Below, piece by piece: positions 1 through 6,680 of a DNA stretch of 10,650 nt. Source of the stretch: Modestobacter sp. GTDB lineage: Bacteria > Actinomycetota > Actinomycetes > Mycobacteriales > Geodermatophilaceae. Under the pieces are notes generated by a model. The model had not been told where the DNA came from and searched no databases. It saw only the letters and a program-made list of their open reading frames with translations. The stretch spans positions 1 to 10,650 of the forward strand of contig JAOPUQ010000347.1 in assembly GCA_025963425.1 (NCBI GenBank), written 5' to 3'. Within the stretch, counting starts at the first letter, position 1, and each line of letters opens with the position of its first letter. Both the position numbers and the translations under genes were made by a program.

Positions 1-1233
1 CGCGGCCGCCGCCGCCGGCGGTGCGGTCGCCGCCGCGGTCGCGATCAGCGCCCCCACCACCGTGGTCAGCGGGACGGCGAGCACCAGGGCGATGGCGCCG
101 ACCAGGGTGCGGATGACCTCCTCGCCGACCTCGGAGCCGGTGAGCACCGTCCAGAACGGCCGCTGGTAGATCTCGAACAGCAGGAGCAGCGGCAACGCGG
201 CGCCGGCGTAGGCGAACACGATCGTGTAGATCGTCGAGGCGATGTGGTCCCGGCCGATCGCCATGCCGCGGCGGAACAGCTCCCGCCAGCCCGTCTCCGG
301 CGACACCTCGTGGAGCTGCCACACCGCGGAGGCCTGGGTGATGGTGACGTCGTTGAGCACGCCCAGCCCGGCCACGACGATCCCGGCGAGCACGAGGCCG
401 GTGAAGTTCAGCGTCGGGTCGTACTGCTGCAGCTGCAGGGTGTTCTCGTTGGCGAAACCGGTCAGCCGGGCGGCGGCCACCGCGATCGAGCCCAGCACCG
501 CGGTCAGGGCCAGCCCGGCGAGGGTGCCGATCAGCGCCGTCGTCGTCCGGGCGGAGAACCCGTGCGCCAGGTAGAGGACGACGAACATGATCGCCGAAGA
601 GCCGACCAGGGTGACCCACATGGGCGACCCACCGGCCAGCAGGGCGGGCAGCATGAAGGTCAGCAGGACGAGGAAGGCGAAGCCCAGCCCGAGGATCGCC
701 AGCAGCCCGCGCAGCCGGGCCACCAGGCCGACGACCAGCACGAACGCCAGCGCCAGGACGACGATCGGGGTGCCGCGGGCGAAGTCCTGGAACTGGTACG
801 TCGGCCCGCCGCCGTCGATGCCGGGGTCGCGGTTGAGCACCAGCTCGTCGCCGACCTCGACGTCCATGGCGACCACCTCGGGCGGCAGCTCGACCTGCAC
901 GTAGTCGCTCTCGCCCTGCCCCTCGCCCACGACCAGCACCGCGATCGCACACGTGAGGTCCTGCCCACCGGAGGTCGCCTCGCCGCAGTCCTGGCTCTCC
1001 AGGGAGACCACGGTGCCCACCGGATACGTCGTCCCGGGCGGGAGGAACGAGTCGGCCGCCCGCTGGGCGGCGCTCTGCTCGCCGCCGGGCCACAGCACGA
1101 CCAGGCCGACGAGGGTGGCCAGGCCGATCGGGACCAGCAGGAAGAGCATCAGCTGCACCGCGCGCCGGCGGCGGCCCAGCGCGGCCGCGTCCGGCGGGGC
1201 ATCGGCGGCGGAGCCGTGGGAGTGGGCCGTCAC
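1..1233 (-). CDS. YibE/F family multipass membrane protein (runs off left edge)
   Basis: The frame is open from a GTG at 1233 to base 1, giving 411 visible codons without a stop. Only the extreme C-terminus is probably missing, because the visible end is already an Ala/Pro-rich tail. The N-terminus has a basic cluster (residues 21-24) before TM1 (about 26-48), then an extracytoplasmic stretch of about 100 residues containing two Cys (in SQDCGEA and DLTCAI). About seven membrane segments follow. Family hallmarks are GLGVLNDVTITQAS (N294, D295) and GRDHIAST (D329, H330) followed by a hydrophobic AYAGAALPLLLL helix. YibE/F proteins have no firmly established function; a transport role has been proposed. 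An in-frame TAG lies 9 bases upstream of the GTG, so no longer start is possible. No Shine-Dalgarno is present; a TAGCCT hexamer lies 6 nt upstream. It is transcribed in the same direction as the M20 gene, 89 nt downstream of it, behind a hairpin. Family assignment is confident, role unknown. Confidence 0.93.
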   Translation of the reverse strand, partial: MTAHSHGSAADAPPDAAALGRRRRAVQLMLFLLVPIGLATLVGLVVLWPGGEQSAAQRAADSFLPPGTTYPVGTVVSLESQDCGEATSGGQDLTCAIAVLVVGEGQGESDYVQVELPPEVVAMDVEVGDELVLNRDPGIDGGGPTYQFQDFARGTPIVVLALAFVLVVGLVARLRGLLAILGLGFAFLVLLTFMLPALLAGGSPMWVTLVGSSAIMFVVLYLAHGFSARTTTALIGTLAGLALTAVLGSIAVAAARLTGFANENTLQLQQYDPTLNFTGLVLAGIVVAGLGVLNDVTITQASAVWQLHEVSPETGWRELFRRGMAIGRDHIASTIYTIVFAYAGAALPLLLLFEIYQRPFWTVLTGSEVGEEVIRTLVGAIALVLAVPLTTVVGALIATAAATAPPAAAAA

Positions 1234-1239
1234 CCGGTC

Positions 1240-1245
1240 AGGCTA
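1240..1245 (-). promoter_or_regulatory. -10 hexamer TAGCCT for a leaderless YibE/F transcript
   Basis: On the minus strand TAGCCT is followed by exactly 6 nt (GACCGG) and then the GTG start. This matches the actinobacterial TANNNT -10 box whose last T lies at -7, which would put transcription start on the G of GTG. No ribosome-binding site is seen. I cannot see a clear -35 box. The hexamer and spacing are identical to those of the HTH gene at 6681. Confidence 0.6.
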
Positions 1246-1292
1246 GGTGGCCGCCCCGCGGACACCTGACATCCGGCGCGAAGGCGCGGCGA

Positions 1293-1320
1293 GGGCGGCG
1301 ATCTCCTCGACCGGCCGCCC
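1293..1320 (-). terminator. Hairpin after the M20 stop, terminator without U-tract
   Basis: Two bases after the M20 stop codon the minus strand reads GGGCGGC, then a 14-nt middle, then GCCGCCC. The middle adds GGTC pairing with GATC (one G-U pair, one bulged C), leaving a 5-nt loop GAGGA, so the stem is about 11 bp. No T-run follows, which is common for high-GC actinobacterial terminators. Position suggests termination of M20 before the YibE/F promoter. Confidence 0.45.
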
Positions 1321-1322
1321 GC

Positions 1323-2591
1323 TCATGCGTCGTCCCCCGGGGGCGGCGTCACCGGCCCGAGCAGCTCGGCGCCGGCCAGGTAGCCGGCCAGCAGCGCGTC
1401 GGCGACCTGGCCGACGACGTCGTCGCCGGGCAGGAAGCGTGGTGAGTGCAGGCCGGGGCGGCGTCCGTCCCCGCCCTTGGTGCCACCGGCGACGCCCAGG
1501 AAGAGCATGAGTGAGCGGTGCGCGGAGCTGAAGTGGGAGAAGTCATCGGCGCCGAAGGAGCGGAAGGTGTCGTCGACGGCGGCTCCGCTGCGGCCCAGCC
1601 AGGGCACGGTGGCGCGGGCCAGCTCGGGGTCGTTGGCCAGCACCGGCTCGTTGCTCTCGGTGTGTACGGAGGCGGTGCAGCCGTAGGCCGCGGCGGTGTG
1701 CTCGGCGACGTCGGTGAGGGCCTGGAGCAGCATCGCCCGGTCCTCCTCGCGCATGACCCGCAGGCCGCCGCGGGCCCGCGCGGTGTCCGGGACGACGTTG
1801 AACGCGGAGCCGGAGTCGAGCTGGGTGACCGCCAGGACGGCGCCCACGGTGGGGTCGACCCGTCGGCTGACCAGCTGCTGCAGGCTGACCACGAGCGCGC
1901 AGAGGGCGAGCACCGGATCCACGGTGGTGTGCGGGTAGCCGCCGTGCCCGCCGTGACCGGTGACGGTGATCGTGAACTCGTCGGTGGCGGCGTTCACCGG
2001 GCCGGGGGTGGCGTTGACGACGCCGGCGGGGAGCTGGGGCTGGACGTGGGCGGCGATGATCGAGTCGACGCCCTCCTCGGCCAGCGCGCCGGAGTCGGCG
2101 ACGTCCCGGGCGCCGGAGGGCGCCTGCTCCTCGCGCGGCTGCAGGACGGCGAGCAGGGGCGCCGGCCCGCCGACCCGGGCGACGGCGCGGCCCAGGGCCA
2201 CCAGCCCGGCCAGGTGGGCATCGTGCCCGCAGGCGTGCATGGCGCCGTTGGTCGCTGCCCACGGGACGCCGGTCTGCTCGTCGACGGCGAGTCCGTCGAG
2301 CTCGGCACGCAGGGCCACGCTGGCCCCCGCACCGCCCCGGATCCGCACCAGCCGGCCGGTGCCGGCGACGGTGCGCCCCTCCCCCACGCCGAGAGCCGCG
2401 ACGACGGCCGTCGCTGTGTCGTCCTCGTGACCGGACAGCCGGGGGTCCGCGTGCAGGTGGTGCCGCAGCTCGACGGCGGCGGGCAGCTCGTCGTGGAGCG
2501 CGGCGGACAGCCGCTCGTACCAGGCCAGCAACTCGGGCGAGGGCTCTCCGGTGCTCAGCGGGGCGGGGGCGGCGGTCTTGGCGGCGGGCAC
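1323..2591 (-). CDS. M20 family metallo-amidohydrolase (hippurate hydrolase / AbgB-like)
   Basis: This is a 422-residue cytoplasmic metal-dependent amidohydrolase of the M20D type, a group that cleaves N-acyl or amide bonds of amino-acid conjugates. The family opening LRHHLHADPRLSGHE lies at about 42-56. MHACGHDAHLAG supplies C121 and H123 and the proton-shuttle region. EE at 154-155 supplies the catalytic and metal-bridging acids, H182 sits in AAHVQP, GHGGHGGYPH (212-221) is the lid and dimer-domain signature, and H382 in GLHSPRF is the last ligand. All expected ligands are present. I chose GTG 2591 because the frame stays open far upstream (to 3002) only by reading through an HNH relic, and family homology begins near residue 20. 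There is no strong Shine-Dalgarno. A hexamer GAAGAT sits 6 nt upstream. The substrate is unknown; proximity to a FluG-type amidohydrolase and a glutamine-synthetase-like gene suggests amide or amine metabolism. Confidence 0.92.
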   Translation of the reverse strand: MPAAKTAAPAPLSTGEPSPELLAWYERLSAALHDELPAAVELRHHLHADPRLSGHEDDTATAVVAALGVGEGRTVAGTGRLVRIRGGAGASVALRAELDGLAVDEQTGVPWAATNGAMHACGHDAHLAGLVALGRAVARVGGPAPLLAVLQPREEQAPSGARDVADSGALAEEGVDSIIAAHVQPQLPAGVVNATPGPVNAATDEFTITVTGHGGHGGYPHTTVDPVLALCALVVSLQQLVSRRVDPTVGAVLAVTQLDSGSAFNVVPDTARARGGLRVMREEDRAMLLQALTDVAEHTAAAYGCTASVHTESNEPVLANDPELARATVPWLGRSGAAVDDTFRSFGADDFSHFSSAHRSLMLFLGVAGGTKGGDGRRPGLHSPRFLPGDDVVGQVADALLAGYLAGAELLGPVTPPPGDDA

Positions 2592-2597
2592 CCGGCC

Positions 2598-2603
2598 ATC
2601 TTC
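2598..2603 (-). promoter_or_regulatory. Weak -10-like hexamer GAAGAT upstream of M20 GTG
   Basis: GAAGAT keeps the two most conserved positions of TANNNT (A at 2, T at 6) and lies exactly 6 nt before GTG 2591. It is weak taken alone. I list it because its spacing matches the other no-Shine-Dalgarno starts here. It also overlaps a poor purine-rich stretch that could instead serve as a weak ribosome site. Confidence 0.3.
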
Positions 2604-2639
2604 GTCGGAGCGGGTTCCGGACGTGTGTCGGCCAGGCTG

Positions 2640-3267
2640 GATCACTCGCGGTGGTGCGGACCTGGAAGCCGCCTTCGTGGACGGCGATGTGGTGGCGTTC
2701 GCAGAGCAGGGCGCCGTTGTCGCAGCTGGTCGGGCCGCCGTGAACCCAGTGCCCCTCGTGGTGGACGTCGCACCACTCCGGGAGGGCGTCGCAGGCCAGC
2801 CGGCGGGCCGTCTCCGGGGTGAGCGGGCCGGCCCAGCCCAGCTCGCCGCCGGCCACACCGGGGGCGCCACGGCCGCCGGGAGGGTCTGCCAGTCCACGGT
2901 GACCCGCAGGTGCGGCCGTTCGCCCGCGGACGTCGGGCAGGCAGCCGCCGTCCAGCGCGCCGCGGGCCAGGGCGACCAGGGCGTCGGCCTGCCGCTCGGC
3001 ATGGCAGCGGGTGTCCCCGGCCGGCCCGTTCCCGTTCATCAGCGCCGCCAGCGCGGTGTGCAGCAACTCCCCACCGACGGCGTCGAGCCCGCGAACATGA
3101 ACGCGGCCCGTCGGCCTCGTCCGCCGCCCGGACCGCGGCCGTGAGCGTCGCGGTCAACCGGTTCACCCCGGCGCCCAGCGTCGCCAGGAATCCAACTGCT
3201 CGGCAGCCGGCAGCTCGTCGACGTCCACCACGGCCAGGGCATCCAGGACCGGCGTCAGCTCCGACAT
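2640..3267 (-). pseudogene. Decayed DUF222/13E12-type HNH endonuclease gene
   Basis: A relic of the actinobacterial DUF222 plus HNH family, normally about 400 residues or more. It begins at ATG 3267 behind a good ribosome site but meets TGA at 3165-3163 after 34 codons. The family segments then continue in changing frames: LATLGAGVNRLTAT (+1 relative shift within the DS-LATLG join), RGLDAVGGELLHTALAALM and QADALVALARGALDGG in the original frame, ERPHLRVTVDWQTLP in a third frame, then GGELGWAGPLTPETARRLAC back in the first. Most of the DUF222 body is missing after VRAADEADG. A second deletion joins RRLACDA directly to LPEWCDVHH, losing the stretch normally in between. The HNH motif itself survives in one frame (WCDVHHEGHW, DNGALLC, ERHHIAVHEGG; about 2660-2770). 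With four frame changes and two deletions it cannot make a normal protein. The right boundary near 2640 is where resemblance fades. Confidence 0.9.
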
Positions 3268-3274
3268 CGCGCCC

Positions 3275-3279
3275 CCTCC
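3275..3279 (-). promoter_or_regulatory. Ribosome binding site of the HNH relic
   Basis: GGAGG on the minus strand lies 7 nt before ATG 3267, and it supports 3267 as the ancestral start. The translation signal is intact although the gene behind it is broken. Confidence 0.6.
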
Positions 3280-3281
3280 AC

Positions 3282-3306
3282 CACCGGTCCGGTGCCGCCC
3301 AGCGTA
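3282..3306 (-). promoter_or_regulatory. Possible promoter and dyad of the HNH relic
   Basis: TACGCT (3306-3301, minus strand) fits the TANNNT -10 consensus. Transcription would start near 3294 and give a short leader containing the GGAGG site. The dyad CACCGG-A-CCGGTG (3294-3282) lies at that predicted start and could be an operator. There is no clear -35 box. Functional relevance is doubtful because the gene is broken. Confidence 0.3.
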
Positions 3307-3361
3307 GGGAGGAGGTACGACAGTTCCGGGGTTGATCTGCCGCCGAACAGGGCTTTTCCGG

Positions 3362-4492
3362 TCAGCCCAGCCGGTAGGCGCGCTCGGCGTTGCCGGCGCC
3401 GATCATCCCGGCGACCCGCACCGCATCGGCCGCCGTCCACGCGTCGTCGGCGACCCCCTCGGCCAGCAGCCGGCCCAGCCCGCGGCGGAACAGCACGGTG
3501 CCGAGCAGGTACAGCTCGGCCAGGCCGAAGGCGTCGGAGGAGAAGAGCACCTTGCCGAACGGGGCCAGCTCGAGCAGCTCGGCCAGGATCGCCGGTGCGC
3601 GGTGGCCGAGGTTGTGGGTGGCCAGCCCGACGTCGACGAAGACGTGCCCGAACACCTGGGCGAGGAAGCCGGCCTGGCGGTGGAACGGGTAGTTGTGCAG
3701 CAGCAGGATCGGCACGCCGGCAGACCCGGTGGCCCGCAGCAGGTCGGTGAGCAGCAGCGGGTCGCCGCGGTGCAGGTCGATGTCGGCGTCGCCGTAGCCG
3801 ACGTGGAACTGGACGGGCATCCGCAGGTCGATGCCGCTCCAGATCAGGAAGCGGTGCAGCACCGGGTCGGCCACCCGGAGCGGGCCGCCGGCTGACAGCA
3901 GGCGGTCGGCGGCGGCGGTGACCTCGGCGTCGGTGGGGCGGGCGCCCTCCAGTTCCAGGCCGACCCGGTAGGCGGCGATCGACTTGACCCCGGCCGCGCC
4001 GGCGCAGCGCTGGGCGAGCTGGTCGCGGAACTGCCCGGCGAAGCCGGCCGCCCCCGACGAGGCGAGCACGTCCTGGGCGACGGCTTCGAGCCGGACGATC
4101 TCCTGTGCCCGGCCACCGGTGAGGGCGGCGAGCTCGTCGGGCGTGGTGATGGGCTCGGGCAGATAGCCCGTGTCGACCAGGAAGGTCTGCGTGCCGGTGG
4201 CGGCCATCAGCCGGCGGTTGGCCTCGTCGGCGCCGAGCTCGGCGCGGCGGGCGAGGTACTCGTCTGCCGGGGCGTGCGCCGGCAGGTCGAGGACGGGGGC
4301 GCACCACCGCCGGACGGCGAACCCGATCTGCGAGTCGAACAGCGACCCACCCAGCGCGCTGGGCCCGGTGGCCTCGGTGAGCATCGCCTCGAACTCGGGC
4401 CGGTCGAGGTCGCGGCGGACCAGGCCGTGGCAGTGGTGGTCCACCAGCCGCAGGGCGGCCAGGTCGGGGTCCAGGTCGAAGGCGTCACTCAC
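3362..4492 (-). CDS. FluG N-terminal-type amidohydrolase
   Basis: A 376-residue TIM-barrel metal-dependent amidohydrolase resembling the N-terminal half of fungal FluG. Visible ligands are HxH at 20-22 (VDHHCHG), a lysine suited to carboxylation (K170 in GVKSIAAYR), H230 in VQFHVGYGD, H266 in LLLHNYPF, and the final aspartate D320 in VLFSSDAFG. Length and metal ligands are complete. Related stand-alone proteins in actinobacteria often accompany glutamine-synthetase-like genes; Rv1878 (GlnA3) and Rv1879 of M. tuberculosis are the pair I recall. Here such a gene lies at 9839, on the other strand. The start is GTG 4492; it lacks a Shine-Dalgarno but has CAGACT 6 nt upstream. It begins 41 nt after the TPM gene, with a hairpin between. 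The true substrate is unknown; hydrolysis of a gamma-glutamyl or other amide is an inference from context. Confidence 0.9.
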   Translation of the reverse strand: MSDAFDLDPDLAALRLVDHHCHGLVRRDLDRPEFEAMLTEATGPSALGGSLFDSQIGFAVRRWCAPVLDLPAHAPADEYLARRAELGADEANRRLMAATGTQTFLVDTGYLPEPITTPDELAALTGGRAQEIVRLEAVAQDVLASSGAAGFAGQFRDQLAQRCAGAAGVKSIAAYRVGLELEGARPTDAEVTAAADRLLSAGGPLRVADPVLHRFLIWSGIDLRMPVQFHVGYGDADIDLHRGDPLLLTDLLRATGSAGVPILLLHNYPFHRQAGFLAQVFGHVFVDVGLATHNLGHRAPAILAELLELAPFGKVLFSSDAFGLAELYLLGTVLFRRGLGRLLAEGVADDAWTAADAVRVAGMIGAGNAERAYRLG

Positions 4493-4498
4493 CCGGAC

Positions 4499-4504
4499 AG
4501 TCTG
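4499..4504 (-). promoter_or_regulatory. -10-like hexamer CAGACT, leaderless start of the amidohydrolase
   Basis: CAGACT keeps A2 and T6 of the TANNNT box and is separated by exactly 6 nt (GTCCGG) from GTG 4492. There is no ribosome site. It lies between the terminator-like hairpin of the TPM gene and this start, so any -35 element would overlap the hairpin. Confidence 0.45.
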
Positions 4505-4509
4505 TCGGC

Positions 4510-4532
4510 CCGGGCGAGCGTCTGCTCCCCGG
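4510..4532 (-). terminator. Hairpin directly after the TPM gene stop
   Basis: One base after the TGA of the TPM gene the minus strand reads CCGGG-GAGC-AGAC-GCTC-G-CCCGG. CCGGG pairs with CCCGG and GAGC with GCTC, with a single bulged G and the tetraloop AGAC: a 9-bp GC-rich stem without a T-run. It most likely ends TPM transcription. As DNA it is also symmetric enough to act in the other direction, but nothing converges on it. Confidence 0.5.
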
Positions 4533-4533
4533 T

Positions 4534-6552
4534 TCAGAAGCTGCCGCCGCCGCCGTCCCCGCCACCGCCGAAGTCGCCGCCGCCCCCGTCGCCACCGCCG
4601 CCGAATCCTCCGCCGTAACCGCCGCCCAGCCCCCCCAGCAGGAGGCCACCGAGCAGCCCGCCGGCCATGCCGCCCGCGAAGCCCCCGCCACCGCCGTACC
4701 CACGCCGGTACCCCCCGCCGTAGCCACCCCCGTAGCCACCGCCGTACCCGCCGCCGTTCTGGTAGTCGAAGACGTCCTGCTCGGCGGCCTGGAGGGCCTG
4801 CTGGGCCAGCGTGTCGGCACGCTGCGCGCTGCTCAGGGCCGACATCGGGTCGCTCTTCCCGAGCCGCAACGCGTTGTCCAGGTGCCGCTCGGCCTCGGCG
4901 AGCCGGGTGCGCGCGGCGCTGCCCACGGCACCGCGGCGGGTGGCGATGAAGTCACCCGCGGCCGTCACCGAGGCGACCGCTGCCTTGACGGCCTGCTGGA
5001 AGTGGGCGCCGGCCCGGGCCTGCTGCTGACGGTCGTCGCGCGCCGGCTCGAGTGCCGCCTCCAGCGCCAGGTCGGCCTCGTCCAGCTGGCGCACCACCGC
5101 CAGCGGGTCGGACGGCGTCCCGGAACCCGAGCGCAGCGCGGCGGTGCAGCTGGCGAGCGCGCTCTCGGCACGGGCCAGCTGCTCGCGCAGACCGGGTGTG
5201 TCGACGCCGCGGCCCAGGAGCGTGCGGGCCTCGGCGATGTCCTTCTCGGTCTCGGCGCGGACCGCCTCGAACCGGGGCCCCACGTCCTCGAGGTCGCCGG
5301 CGAGCCGGCCCACAGCATCGAGCAGCGTCCGGCTCTGCGCCAGCGCATCCTCCGCGGCGCGGATCGCCGGAACGGCACCGGCCGGCCGGCCGGCGTCGAG
5401 CTCGGCCCGGCCGTGGGTGAGGAACTGCTCGGCCAGCGACAGCCGGGACCGCGCCTCGGTCACGTTGTCGGCGACCGGCGACCACGCCGTCCGGGCGTAG
5501 CGCTGCTGGAGGTCGGCCAGGGTCCGCTCCACCGTGGGGATGCGGGCGCTGAGCGCCTCGGCCGCCGGGCCGAGCGCGTCCAGCGCCTGGGGGGCGGACT
5601 GCTCCAGCCCGCGCAACCGCGCGTAGGCCTCGGCCTGGCTGCGCAGCCGCGCGTCCGCCGCGGCGGTCAGCTGGAGCAGCTCGGTGAGCATCCGGCGCTG
5701 GGTGGGCTCGTCCTCGGGGATGTCGTCGTCGAGCTCCTGGCGGATCGTGAACGCCCGGGACAGCTCGGCCTTCGACTGGTCCAGTGCCTCCCCGAACCCG
5801 GCGACCGGCTCGTCCCCGTACTGGGTGCGGGCGTAGGCCAGGTCCAGCTCGGAGGTCTTCACCGCCTCGTCGAGGGCCAGCAGCTCCTCACTCGCCCGGA
5901 AGGTCAGCTGCTCGGTCGACGTCCCGTTGTGCGGGTCGCGGGCCGCTGCCTCGGCGGCGGCCTGCTCCTGCGCGGCCTGCGCCGAGGCGGCGGCCGCCTT
6001 CTTGCGGTTCCGGTTGCGGACCAGCACGTACCCACCGCCACCGACGACCGCGACCCCGGCGATCACACCGAGGGCGCCGGCACCGCCACTGCCGGGCTGC
6101 AGGCCCTCGGCCATCGCGACCGCCGCCCCGGTCCAGTCACGGTCGGCCAGGTGCGGCTCCACGTCCGTGACCACGATGTCGTCGATCTCGCTCGCGGACA
6201 GCCGGAAGCCCGGGCCCTCGTAGTGGCCGTACAGCCGGTCGCCGGTCGCCACCGCGAACAGCACGTCACCGGCGCCCATGCCCCGCAGCTGGAAGGACTG
6301 CTTCGCCCACTCGGCGCCGGACAGCCCGTCGAAGGAGGACACGTAGACGACGTAGAGCTGCGTGCCGTCGTCCTCGCGGAGCGCATCGAGTGCGGACTGC
6401 ACCTCGTCCGTGCGACCGCCGAGGGCGTCGACCTGGTCGGTGATCTGCTCGGTCGGCGCGAACGGGGGGACGGCGAGGACCGGGCCGGCGCCCAGGAACA
6501 CGGTGAGCAGGCCGGCGGCCAGCACGAGGAGCAACCGGGGAAGGAGACGCAT
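4534..6552 (-). CDS. TPM-domain membrane protein with coiled coil and glycine-rich tail
   Basis: A 672-residue protein. Residues 1-27 form a signal peptide (MRLLPRLLLVLAAG, cleavage likely after VLA). A TPM (TLP18.3/Psb32/MOLO-1) domain spans about 36-150, with LYVVYVSSFDGLSGAEWA and GDVLFAVATGDR typical. A membrane helix at about 158-178 is followed by the basic stop RNRNRKK. An Ala/Gln/Glu-rich helical stretch of roughly 400 residues, probably coiled coil and cytoplasmic, leads to a glycine tail (599-672) that contains a hydrophobic GGLLGGLLLGGLGGG core. TPM proteins have no single known function; in plants the domain is tied to photosystem repair. ATG 6552 is chosen because it starts the signal peptide directly. 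The upstream ATG 6570 would put two Asp residues before it, and the frame is open to 6636. It is divergent from the HTH gene. The architecture is clear, the role unknown. Confidence 0.9.
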   Translation of the reverse strand: MRLLPRLLLVLAAGLLTVFLGAGPVLAVPPFAPTEQITDQVDALGGRTDEVQSALDALREDDGTQLYVVYVSSFDGLSGAEWAKQSFQLRGMGAGDVLFAVATGDRLYGHYEGPGFRLSASEIDDIVVTDVEPHLADRDWTGAAVAMAEGLQPGSGGAGALGVIAGVAVVGGGGYVLVRNRNRKKAAAASAQAAQEQAAAEAAARDPHNGTSTEQLTFRASEELLALDEAVKTSELDLAYARTQYGDEPVAGFGEALDQSKAELSRAFTIRQELDDDIPEDEPTQRRMLTELLQLTAAADARLRSQAEAYARLRGLEQSAPQALDALGPAAEALSARIPTVERTLADLQQRYARTAWSPVADNVTEARSRLSLAEQFLTHGRAELDAGRPAGAVPAIRAAEDALAQSRTLLDAVGRLAGDLEDVGPRFEAVRAETEKDIAEARTLLGRGVDTPGLREQLARAESALASCTAALRSGSGTPSDPLAVVRQLDEADLALEAALEPARDDRQQQARAGAHFQQAVKAAVASVTAAGDFIATRRGAVGSAARTRLAEAERHLDNALRLGKSDPMSALSSAQRADTLAQQALQAAEQDVFDYQNGGGYGGGYGGGYGGGYRRGYGGGGGFAGGMAGGLLGGLLLGGLGGGYGGGFGGGGDGGGGDFGGGGDGGGGSF
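4537..4605 (-). repeat. 33-bp coding tandem repeat (FGGGGDGGGG units)
   Basis: Phe codons recur at 4537, 4570 and 4603, a 33-bp period. Each unit encodes Phe, four Gly, Asp, four Gly and Asp or Ser. It forms the last 23 residues of the TPM protein and is made almost entirely of GGN codons. Confidence 0.7.
4696..4755 (-). repeat. 12-bp coding tandem repeat (YGGG units)
   Basis: TAC codons recur every 12 bp (4696, 4708, 4720, 4732, 4744 on plus coordinates), giving five near-identical Tyr-Gly-Gly-Gly units; one reads Tyr-Arg-Arg-Gly. It lies in the glycine tail of the TPM gene and is likely to vary in copy number between strains by slippage. Confidence 0.75.
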
Positions 6553-6558
6553 GGGTGC

Positions 6559-6564
6559 ATCGTC
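6559..6564 (-). promoter_or_regulatory. Weak -10-like hexamer GACGAT upstream of the TPM start
   Basis: GACGAT has A2 and T6 and ends 6 nt before ATG 6552. A GGGGGA stretch overlapping it could instead be a poorly spaced Shine-Dalgarno, so this is the least certain of the series. Confidence 0.25.
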
Positions 6565-6589
6565 CCCCATCCGGCCGGGACGGCGCTGC

Positions 6590-6615
6590 GTCACCGGTCG
6601 GCCGTGAACGGTGAC
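6590..6615. promoter_or_regulatory. Inverted repeat GTCACCG-N12-CGGTGAC between TPM and HTH genes
   Basis: Perfect 7-bp arms (6590-6596 and 6609-6615), 19 bp centre to centre, lie in the 128-bp divergent region. The position suits an operator, perhaps for the adjacent HTH protein. In such GC-rich DNA a 7-bp dyad can also arise by chance. Confidence 0.3.
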
Positions 6616-6668
6616 CACCGGACCGGGGACCCGCACGCGTGGGGATGTGGCCCCGGCCGGCCCGGGCC

Positions 6669-6674
6669 TAGCCT
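6669..6674 (+). promoter_or_regulatory. -10 hexamer TAGCCT for a leaderless HTH transcript
   Basis: TAGCCT is followed by exactly 6 nt (CTACCG) and then ATG 6681. No ribosome site precedes the ATG; the upstream sequence is a GC palindrome (GGCCCGGGCC, 6659-6668). Hexamer and spacing are the same as for YibE/F. No clear -35 box. Confidence 0.65.
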
Positions 6675-6680
6675 CTACCG

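Noticed and set aside
1..40. GCC-rich near-repeat at the left edge, as a possible microsatellite or origin element
   Set aside because: It is in frame with YibE/F and encodes its Ala/Pro-rich C-terminal tail.
244..1269. 341-codon plus-strand open frame over the YibE/F gene
   Set aside because: It is low-complexity (Gln/Arg/Gly/His-rich) and lies wholly antisense to a gene with clear family motifs and membrane helices. Such frames are expected in very GC-rich DNA.
1518..2822. 434-codon plus-strand open frame over M20 and the HNH relic
   Set aside because: It is antisense to the M20 gene with all its metal ligands; the translation is Gly/Gln/Val-rich with no recognisable domain.
3284..6626. 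11-mer CACCGGACCGG shared by the HNH relic promoter dyad (minus, 3294-3284) and the TPM/HTH gap (plus, 6616-6626)
   Set aside because: Only one site is a full dyad, and matches of this length made of CCGG blocks are likely by chance at this GC content.
6659..6668. 10-bp palindrome GGCCCGGGCC just upstream of the HTH -10 box
   Set aside because: Made only of G and C in a long GC run, it is easily due to chance; no second copy with a regulatory position was seen.
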